Part shown: one piece after another, positions 9,022 through 15,551 of the stretch | How positions within the stretch are numbered: the first letter of the stretch is position 1 | Layout of the letters: every line of letters starts with the position of its first letter | Origin: Ettlia oleoabundans | Taxonomy: Eukaryota > Chlorophyta > Chlorophyceae > Chlamydomonadales | Reading direction: 5' to 3' | Assembly: GCA_019693395.1 (NCBI GenBank) | Contig: JAAMXP010001710.1 | Coordinates: forward strand, 3,865-19,415 | Length of the DNA: 15,551 bases | Notes under the pieces: generated by a model | The model's database searches: none | Told to the model about the DNA's origin: nothing | What the model saw: only the letters and a program-made list of their open reading frames with translations | Made by a program: the position numbers and the translations under genes

Positions 9022-9156
9022 ATGAGCGCTCAGGCCACCCTGCCATTGGAAGCTACGCATGCTGATGTGGCGCAGCAGGCGGCAGGCGCTGGGGACGACA
9101 GCAGCGCCTGCTGGCCTCGCTCCTATGTCAGCCGTGGTTACATATGTACAGGTTAA
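9022..9156 (+). CDS. Small candidate ORF, 44 residues, head to head with the SAAL1-like gene
   Basis: No family is recognised. The frame starts MSAQATLPLEATHADVAQ, continues through an Ala/Gly/Asp stretch and ends YVSRGYICTG before TAA. The residue mix looks like coding sequence, and the frame stops exactly where the DNA turns AT-rich. A donor-like ACAG|GTTAAG at 9150/9151 would allow splicing onward, but no partner exon is visible downstream, where the minus-strand U-box gene lies. It could be a short peptide gene, an upstream exon, or chance. Confidence 0.25.
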   Translation: MSAQATLPLEATHADVAQQAAGAGDDSSACWPRSYVSRGYICTG

Positions 9157-9671
9157 GTGGGAAGTTAGGCGTATTAGGAGTGATGAATAACACTCTAAAG
9201 TGCAAGCGACATTAAATGTGGTTAGGTCAAATTAAAGGGTATGCACACAGCTACAGGAAACAAGAGATACGTGGCCCTACGGTAGATGTTAAAAACGATT
9301 TGGAATATTGTGGCCCGAACCAAGAATGTGTGCACCGTTTAGTGCAAATGAATGTGCACTGCATTGTGGTCAAGACCAAGTAGGCATATAGATAGTAAGG
9401 CATTTCAATAGCCATGCATGAATTTGTGATGGGGAAGGTGGAAGGAGCATAGGTGGAAAGCTCACCGCCCGGTGAGCTTCTCCATGATATGCTCTTAGGA
9501 TGTGGATGATGGTAAACAATGTACAAACTACTGGTGGGTGTTGGTGGGTACAAGATAGATGCTGCTGGCTAATCGCAGTCAAAACGGTTGGCTGACTGGC
9601 TGCTGGTTCCAGGTAGAGGCAGGCTGCCCAATATACTCAGGGCAGGGATGCCTGCCAGAAGCTGCTTGCTG
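9157..9671. other. AT-rich intergenic stretch and 3' flank of the U-box gene
   Basis: No gene is seen. The stretch is AT-richer than its surroundings and holds a strong hairpin at 9458-9479. It has no TTACA, so the U-box gene lacks a TGTAA signal close to its stop; the nearest one on the minus strand is at 9142-9138. Confidence 0.5.
9458..9479. repeat. Perfect 9-bp hairpin with GCCC loop
   Basis: AAGCTCACC and GGTGAGCTT flank a 4-base loop. It lies about 190 nt past the stop of the minus-strand U-box gene, so it is probably transcribed in its 3' untranslated region. Confidence 0.75.
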
Positions 9672-12600
9672 CTAACAGTGGGCAGCACCATCCTGGTGTG
9701 CACGAGCTTGGAGCAAACGGGTAAGCAGCTTGATGCTGATGTTGGGTTTGAGGTCACGCCCCGGCATTAACTGCAGGAAAAGAGTGGGCAGCAGCAGCAA
9801 CCACCGGTCAGCACAGCTGGAGAAGCTGTGAGGTGGCATGCCGCATGGCATATCAGTGCACTGCCTGGGTGCAGGCTGTGTGGGTTTACTGCCTCTGATG
9901 TATAGTATCTGAAACAAATTGTTTCATATCAGGTGTGATCGTGTGTAGTTGTACCTTCCCAGAGATAGGTGAAAGGTTAGAGCGCTGGAAGAAGGCCAGG
10001 ATGTTGCGCCGCTCGTATGTGTGCCCATCTGCAAACACGCAGGAAATTCAGAGCGAGAATTTAATTTGGTGCCAAAAGTAGTGTGGTTGAGCTTTCAAGT
10101 AAAGGTGCACACTCACAACCAAGGGAGAATCTCCAACTCACCCCCGCCCCGGGCTGCTAATCCCATTGAAAGCACTCTTTGACTTCCCCAGCACGATAAC
10201 GAGCCGCCTGGCTGTGCATGCTGTACAACAACAGTACAATAGCAAACAAAACACATCTTGCTTTGCACACGCACCTGCCGCCAGAACCGGGTCCTCCATA
10301 ACTTGCTGCAGACATGAACGAGGAGAAGCAAAGCGGCATGGAACAAGTCAGCAAGTGCTGGGCAATGGCCATCAGCGTGGGGCAATGCAGGCTGTCGCTT
10401 TATGCTGGCTTTGCGCTGACATGGCAACCAAGCCGGCAATCAATGGGTTGTGTAATGTCAAGCCACAGCTGTTGTTCTTGATCTTACGTTGGACAGCGGG
10501 CACAGCGTGAGCTTGGCAGCGGCAGCCAGTGCACGCTCGGAGCACAAGACGCCAAGGTGGCGGCGTGGCGAAGTTGAGGAGGCACAGCTCGTCATCTCCT
10601 GGCCTTGTTCCTCCTCGCCAGCATGTGCCTCCTCCTCCTCTCTCAGTTGCCGCAGCAGCATCTCACATTCAAGCCTGCGAGTTGGCGTGGTGGTGGGGAA
10701 GCAGGCAAGGGCTTGAGCGAGTGAAGCGTGCCGCTCTAAGCGTGCTGTGAGGTACGGACGGCGAGTATGATGGAAAGCGCCATACGGCAGCAACGGACAC
10801 AGCACCGAAAGACACAGCACCCCACAAAGCGTAGCATATTACAGCACGGCGTAGCATCTCACAGCAGGGCATACCATAGCACAACCAGAAAGGTTGGCAT
10901 CCCACCTGTGCTGGTGCAAATCGCGGACGGAGGCTATGGCCTGCAAGTGCTGTGGTTGTTGCATTTGCTGTTGCTGCTGCCGCTGGTATACTTGGTTCTG
11001 CTGGACCAATCTTTGCTGCTGGGGCAGCTGCTGCTGGCGGCATGCCAGCCGCTCGCGTTGAACGGTGCGTGCAAGTGCCGCTGCTAGCAATGCAGAGCGG
11101 TTAGCTGGCGGCTCTGCCTGTGGGTTTGCCGGCTGTCGCAGCAGCCCTTGCCCTGCCAGCGGCACTGGCGGGCTGCCTGCCGCCGCTGTTGCCAGTGCTG
11201 ATGCCACAGCATGCATGCTATGAGGTCGGGGCGGGGCTGCTGGCGCTCCCACCTGGCCCGGAACCGCAAGCTGTTGCTGCTGTTGCTGGAGCGCCGCCAG
11301 CTGCTGCTGCAGCAGGCGCTTGTGCATCTCCAGCTCCAGCAGTCCATCTGACTCCGGCGTGGATGAAGGTGCTGGCGGCGGCAGGGAAGGCACGAGCCTG
11401 CTGCTCAGGACTGCTGCCATGCGAGGTGCAGCGGCCGCCTTCGCTCCTCCCGTTACAACTGCCGCTGCTGCCGCTAAGCCGGCTGGCGGTGAGGCCCTGT
11501 TAGCCTTTGGTGTTATGGGCCGCAATGCAGGGGCTGTGCCAAGGCCACAGGGAGCGGGGCGGGCAGGCAGTAGTTGCGAACAGAGCTGCTGCTGCTGCTC
11601 GTGGGGGTGGGTCAGCAGGGGCTGGGGCAGCGATAGGGGCCGCCTGTGCTGCTCTGGCAGTGGCGCCTCACCTAAGCCGACTGGTGTGCAGCTCCTGGCC
11701 CGCTTGGCTGGTGCAGGCCCGTGGGGTAAGTCGTACTGCGGTGGCTGCCTAGTGTACTGCTGCTGCGCCTCCATCCCTGCTTCATCTGGAGCACCACTAC
11801 CAGAGGTGCTGTGCTGTAGGCTGCGCTTGAGAGACGGTTGGCTGGTAGGCTCTGTAACTGACTGCAGGCTGCCAGCAGGCTGCAGCGGCGCTGCCGCTGC
11901 GCTGCGGCCTGCCGCCGCCTGGGCGGCGGCCACCGCCACTGCTGCCGCCCACGCTGCCGCCATTGCGTCCGGCCCTGCTGCTGCCTCTTCTCCCGCAGCT
12001 CCTGCTGCCTCCAGGGATTGAGAGCGCATCAGCATCATGCGATCAAGTTCTTGTGAAAGCTTGCGCCTGAAAGCCTCTTGCTCCTCTGGGGTGGTCGGGC
12101 TGCCGGCGGCACCGCTCGCGGGTGCCGGCACGGTGCCTTCCTGCTCTTGCTGCTGCTGGCTGGGTGCTTTCAGGCGTGGCAGCCTGGCACGCTGGTCGTG
12201 AAAGTCGTCCTGCAGACACAGTTAAAGGGCTGTTCAGGTGCTGCTACATGCATGTGGGCAGCACTCAGAGTTGCAAGAGCAGACGGTGGCAAGGCCGTAG
12301 GGCCCTAGGGGACCCACCGCCACCGCCACCGCCACAGTGCTGCACTGCCTTGTTGGGGGATGGACACCGGAAGCTCACCCGCAGGGGCTCGGCATGGCGA
12401 ACCAGCATTTGCTGCACACGCGACATGAAGTGCACGATTTCTGGTGGAGGGGGCTCTTGGTTGGTTGCCAAGTGCTCCCACCTGCAGGGGGTCCAGGGCG
12501 GCCAAGGGACCGGATACTTGAGACTGACCCTCTTGCGACTTCGGAACACATGTAAAGCGCTGAATTCAGCGATTAACATGCAAACATATTGATTTCCGGC

Positions 12601-12695
12601 CCGCTGAGAGCACCGGACTTGCACCGCCCAGGGACCGCTCCGCCTCACATGCTTCTCAGCAGCTCATCATGATCGGCGACAGATGTAAGGTCCAT
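9672..12695 (-). CDS. U-box protein (E3 ubiquitin ligase type) with poly-Gln/poly-Ala region, 7 exons
   Basis: The minus-strand exons are 12695-12649, 12481-12379, 12209-10906, 10674-10488, 10305-10275, 10028-9955 and 9770-9672. All junctions are in phase and give 614 residues. Residues 16-50 include WEHLATNQEPPPPEIVHF. The long third exon carries an Ala-rich tract (about 115-160) and Gln-rich tracts (about 345-370 and 430-474). The C-terminal U-box (about 541-612) reads LCPLSNQVMEDPVLAADG, HTYERRNILAFFQRSN, LSPISGKLMPG and then PNISIKLLTRLLQ, matching the family's CP-MxDPV-GxTYxR-SP-PN pattern. U-boxes recruit E2 enzymes to attach ubiquitin; the substrate is unknown. Family knowledge fixes the C-terminus. 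The start is uncertain: the ATG used gives MDLTSVADHDELL, but the frame stays open upstream (LATARALDGVRQLG), and exons further up are possible. Confidence 0.85.
10940..11330 (-). repeat. CAG/CAA tracts encoding glutamine runs in the U-box gene
   Basis: Two clusters (about 10940-11040 and 11266-11326) encode interrupted runs such as LAALQQQQQQL and YQRQQQQQMQQ. They mix CAG and CAA, so they are not pure microsatellites. Such tracts often vary in length between strains. Confidence 0.8.
12314..12334. repeat. CCACCG microsatellite in an intron
   Basis: About three and a half units of CCACCG lie in the intron between exons 2 and 3 of the U-box gene. Confidence 0.8.
12558..12571. repeat. 14-bp palindrome CGCTGAATTCAGCG
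   Basis: A perfect palindrome in the first intron of the U-box gene model. No function can be assigned. Confidence 0.7.
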
Positions 12696-12736
12696 TCCCA
12701 GCTGTCTAACGCCGTCGAGGGCTCGAGCTGTAGCCA

Positions 12737-12750
12737 GCCGGTCGACCGGC
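12737..12750. repeat. 14-bp palindrome GCCGGTCGACCGGC
   Basis: A perfect palindrome about 40 bp upstream of the ATG used for the U-box gene. It may be a regulatory site, or simply lie in an upstream intron or exon. Confidence 0.7.
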
Positions 12751-12755
12751 AGTTG

Positions 12756-13058
12756 TCAAGAGGTTGCTGCGCTGCTTGCAGCGTGCAGAAAAATGTCCAA
12801 GGCAACAGTTGAATATTTAAAGCTTATTAACAAGCGTAACATCTCGGCGGGAGCAGATTTCCCGCTGGCTGCCACATCAGCGTCCATGGACTGCCGGAAG
12901 GCCGCTTCCGGAGCCACAGGATGGGACCGGTCCACAGCCGTGGAAGGGGCCGCATTTCCTGACCAAACTAGGTTCATCAGTCGTCGAAGTCGTTGCCGGG
13001 CCGCGGCGCAGCCTAACCAGGCACTAAGCTGGCCAGCTGACGGCAGGCGCTGTGCATG
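12756..13058 (-). CDS. Candidate upstream exon of the U-box gene or of a separate gene
   Basis: The function is unknown. After a pyrimidine-rich acceptor (GTTCTCTCTCAG, ending at 13059) the minus strand is open for about 100 codons. It reads a basic stretch, AAARQRLRRLMNLVWSGN, then AFRQSMDADVAASGKS, then a hydrophobic part, AEMLRLLISFKYSTVALDIF, and stops at 12756. The residue mix looks like true coding sequence. The U-box gene's first modelled exon lies 60 bp further on in another frame, so an intron or a separate gene is needed. Donors GAT|GTGGCA and GAGAT|GTTACG are possible, but neither pairs decisively with an acceptor near 12700. Confidence 0.35.
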   Translation of the reverse strand, partial: HAQRLPSAGQLSAWLGCAAARQRLRRLMNLVWSGNAAPSTAVDRSHPVAPEAAFRQSMDADVAASGKSAPAEMLRLLISFKYSTVALDIFLHAASSAATS

Positions 13059-13135
13059 CTGAGAGAGAACGGCTCAGGTGGATGGCGGCATACAGCAGTG
13101 AGATACCGCCTTGGGCTGCTTCACACCAAGCTCAC

Positions 13136-13254
13136 AGCAGGAAACCCCAAACGTGTAGTAGGGGACACCAGCTGCCATCCACAGGAGGGAAGCGCCGGCT
13201 GATGGCTTCACCAGCAGCTGGCACGGGCACAACCTCCCTGGCCTGGCTGTCCAT
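13136..13254 (-). CDS. Candidate first exon: short Met-initiated frame with donor
   Basis: On the minus strand an ATG opens MDSQAREVVPVPAAGEA, then ISRRFPPVDG, then WCPLLHVWGFLL, ending at a consensus donor (CT|GTGAGC) in phase 2. The acceptor CCAGCTTAG before 13023 is in the matching phase and would join it to the candidate exon below, creating a hydrophobic stretch (PLLHVWGFLLLAWLGCAAA) that could be a membrane segment. This is an inference from splice phase only. Without splicing the frame stops at once. Confidence 0.25.
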
Positions 13255-13259
13255 CCGCT

Positions 13260-13910
13260 GAAGACAGCGTGTGTGTGGCAATCCCAGCAATGCATGCTCC
13301 TGATGTCTAATGGCAGCCGGCTGCCAACAACTGTTGATTGCCTTTGCACCGATGCTTCGGATGCAGCCTGTGGTCCAGCGCTTCAAAAAGCGCCCGGCCG
13401 CCGCCGCCAGGCGTGCTGGATGGCGGCACTGGCCGGTCGCAACTATACACCTGCCTAGAGTGGTTGCGAGTCAGAGATACACAGGATGGACAAGTGTTAT
13501 TGAAACATGTGTCGATCTTGCAGGGGCGGCCAGGCAAAAAAAATTGGCGCGCCACTGGCGCTTCAAGCTTTGCTCCTCGAGGCGGCAGCATAGCAGCGCT
13601 GCTAGCAGAGGTTCCCTGCCAGGCAGATGCTGGCATCTTGAACCGATCGATTCCTGGATCGCTTGTAGTGTGTTTTGGGGCCTATGGTTCTTGATGTCTC
13701 TCTGCCTTAGCGATCAATCTGTCGCAGCGGGAAAATCCTCGGCATGGCCAAGGTGTGGATCATGGGGTCGATGAAGGAGGAGATGTCAAGCGGAAGGGCT
13801 CTGCTTCAGGCTCTGCTTCGGCGCAAGCCCTCCTTTCCCCCTCAATTCCTCCCATCAAGACCAGCTAGCGGCCTCACTCGGGCGACTAGCGACCGCGCCC
13901 GCCACCAACC
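13260..13910. other. Divergent upstream region of the mannanase gene
   Basis: This is the 5' flank of the plus-strand mannanase and possibly of the minus-strand U-box gene. The last 130 bp are C/T-rich and hold a short direct repeat (GCTCTGCTTC(A/G)G, twice, near 13798), as in a 5' leader. Frames on both strands are open for short distances, but none has a family motif. Confidence 0.4.
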
Positions 13911-15254
13911 ATGGGCGGCTCACGTGCTCAACTGCCAGCCATGCTGGTAGTTGCCCTACTGGGCCTGCATCTAGCTGCTTGCCAGCAACAGGCGAGCCAG
14001 CCGCAGGCAAGCAACCCTGCTGGCAGGCCAGGGCTGTTCCATGGGGCGAGCCCTTGCTGCTGGGCGCCCGCCGCAGGTGGTGACTCTGCCAGTGCTTGCA
14101 CTGCTTTTGCTGCAGGGCTTCATCCGTGTGGCCAACGGTCGTTTTGTGGACGAGACATGCTCCGAGTATCACTTTCACGGTAGGCAGCTCCTGGTTTTGC
14201 GCCGGGTTCTTTCTCCCTAGTGGCGGCGGCAGCGCCGGCAGCTGCAGCGGCGGTGGCAGCGGCGGCGCTTGAATTGTTGGACAGCACGGTCCAACCATGA
14301 ATGCGCTGCCAACTGGTTTTGTAAAGCTGCTATTGCCCTGTTCCTATCCCTTTTTCAGGCTGGAATGGCTGGCGACTGGTGGACTTTGCACTGAACAACC
14401 CTGGCTACATCACACACAAATTCAAGGATGCTCAGGAGAGGAACCTTAACAGTAAGTCCTCACTGATGTGAACAATGCTGTTGCTTCTTGTGTTTACAAT
14501 TGTCTAACTGCGATCAGAGCTTGCGACCATCGTGAGAGAGTGGCAGGCTAGCTGGCATGGCGAGGGTGCTTGTCACTCTCTAAAAGAGTTGCCAGTACTG
14601 GAAACAACACTGGTGTTGTAGAACACTGCAGCATGGGCCAGACCGTCTCCAGATGGCTTCCCAAGCACAGCAGTGGCAGTGAGGGCTTAGCACCCAGCCA
14701 GCGCCGCCATCTGAGTTGTACTGCACCTTGCAGCCAGATGTACCAATGTGTGACGGGCTTGGACGCCCCTTGAAGGCCCCAAGCCCCTACTACCAGCCCT
14801 GTTACAACTTGCCCCCACCTGTTTACGTGTGCAGTGATGCGGTTCTTCCTCTCTGATGCCGACAGCAGCCCGTCCCTTCAGACCGCCCCAGGTGAGCGGC
14901 GGGTAGTTGCGCCAGCTAGCCTCTATTCTGTGCTCTCAGAGCTGCATTCAACCAGCCCATCAATCTGCATCACCGGGTTCCGCCGGGTTCCAGCCTGCCT
15001 CCCAGCCTGTCACGAAGCTGCTGCACACACCCATCACCTTACAGAAGTTCGTCTGCCTTGCTTGTTAATCACCTTGGATAAAACACTCCGGCTGCCGCTG
15101 AGATGCCTCTGTGTCATGCAGGCGTGTTTGATGAGCGGGTGATGAAAGCGGTTGATTACATCATTGAGCAGGCTGGGCTTCACGGCATCAAGCTCACTGT
15201 GGTGCTGCTCAACCAGTGGAAGAAGCCAAATGGGGTGCAGCAATTTGAGGAGTG
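13911..15254 (+). CDS. Secreted GH5_7-type mannan endo-1,4-beta-mannosidase, 5' part (5 exons, runs off the window)
   Basis: The enzyme family cuts beta-1,4-mannan and glucomannan chains in cell walls. The exons are 13911-13946, 14077-14179, 14359-14451, 14835-14891 and 15122-15254, all in phase, giving about 140 residues. The N-terminus (MGGSRAQLPAML joined to VVTLPVLALLLLQG) is a clear signal peptide. Next comes FIRVANGRFVDETC and FHGWNGWRLVDFAL, the plant-type opening motif (GxQFVxxGxPxxxxGxNxYWL). Then follow VMRFFLSDADSSPSLQTAPG (here read MMRFF...), matching VxRTWxFxD...LQxSPG, and VFDERVMKAVDYIIEQA with LTVVLLNQW, matching the family's YDExVFxALDxxxxEA and LILSLVNNW. A consensus donor (GTGAGC) ends the last exon; no later exon is visible in the remaining 297 bp. 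The two catalytic glutamates lie beyond the window. An ATG at 14041 would give an alternative signal peptide without the first splice. Confidence 0.85.
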
Positions 15255-15551
15255 GTGAGCTGGGAAGCAGCATGCAGGGTTGTTGTGCTTTGCTCTGCTT
15301 TGCATCCATAACTGGTCAGCAAGTTGCTTTGCCAATCCGTTTCAGACTGGTGGATGTCGGTTACTGTCACTTTTCGAAGTGGCTTTTTGGGCCGTTAACT
15401 CTCACAGCTTTCGGGCATGGCCGCTTTTAGATTCACAAGCAATCATCTGCTGTCGATGCGCGTGCTGATGTCAGCAGAGAATAAATTCCTCCTCTGCCAG
15501 CCAAGAGCTTATTTAAGTTGCCGTTCAAGGCCGAAAGCCTGTTACCCCCCC
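15255..15551 (+). other. Start of the fifth intron of the mannanase gene, to the window edge
   Basis: All acceptors in this stretch were tried in the required phase (one base, then a codon). None continues the GH5 pattern and most hit stops, so the intron probably runs out of the window. The last seven bases are all C. Confidence 0.5.

Noticed and set aside
10839..12131. 430-codon minus-strand frame taken as a whole gene
   Set aside because: It starts at a GTG inside an exon and runs into an intron at its end. It is the third exon of the U-box gene plus intron sequence.
13310..13774. 154-codon plus-strand frame
   Set aside because: It is Trp/Arg-rich as expected of noncoding GC-rich DNA, with no domain and no splice in phase to the mannanase.
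13707..13805. Minus-strand frame with SFIDPMIHTLAMPRIF
   Set aside because: It reads well, but it lies in the 5' flank of the mannanase gene with no room for upstream exons on that strand.
1..15551. CRISPR arrays, prokaryotic operons, rRNA, telomere repeats (TTTAGGG), intact transposase or reverse transcriptase genes
   Set aside because: None of their motifs was seen on either strand.

Overview
The window looks like nuclear DNA of a unicellular green alga, probably a Chlorella-like trebouxiophyte (inference). The reasons are GC-rich genes cut by many GT-AG introns of about 130-385 bp, alanine- and glutamine-rich inserts, TGTAA polyadenylation-type signals, and a plant-type GH5_7 mannanase. 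I see no operons, prokaryotic signals, CRISPR, tRNA or rRNA.

Layout. 1-700: probable last exon of a plus-strand gene (578-662) with TGTAA 29 nt after its stop. 700-1640: three related palindromes and a weak plus-strand frame. About 1640-5250: a long stretch without convincing genes, containing what looks like an old, diverged tandem array with a unit near 640 bp, plus CAA-rich tracts. 5250-6080: GC-rich DNA with an ambiguous minus-strand candidate gene. 6536-8905, minus: a complete four-exon SAAL1-like armadillo-type gene. 9672-12695 or further, minus: a seven-exon gene for a poly-Gln/poly-Ala protein with a C-terminal U-box (E3 ubiquitin ligase type), whose 5' end may reach 13254. 13911 to the window edge, plus: the first five exons of a secreted endo-beta-1,4-mannanase, cut off before its catalytic glutamates.

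The three solid genes were assembled by hand. In each, every proposed splice keeps the reading frame and joins known family motifs. The U-box gene and the mannanase gene are divergent. The U-box and SAAL1-like genes run head to tail on the minus strand. No shared pathway links the three products. They suggest ubiquitin tagging, an armadillo-type scaffold and cell-wall mannan turnover. The most notable points are a 31-nt exon carrying the U-box core, the diverged tandem array, the palindrome trio and a strong hairpin behind the U-box gene.
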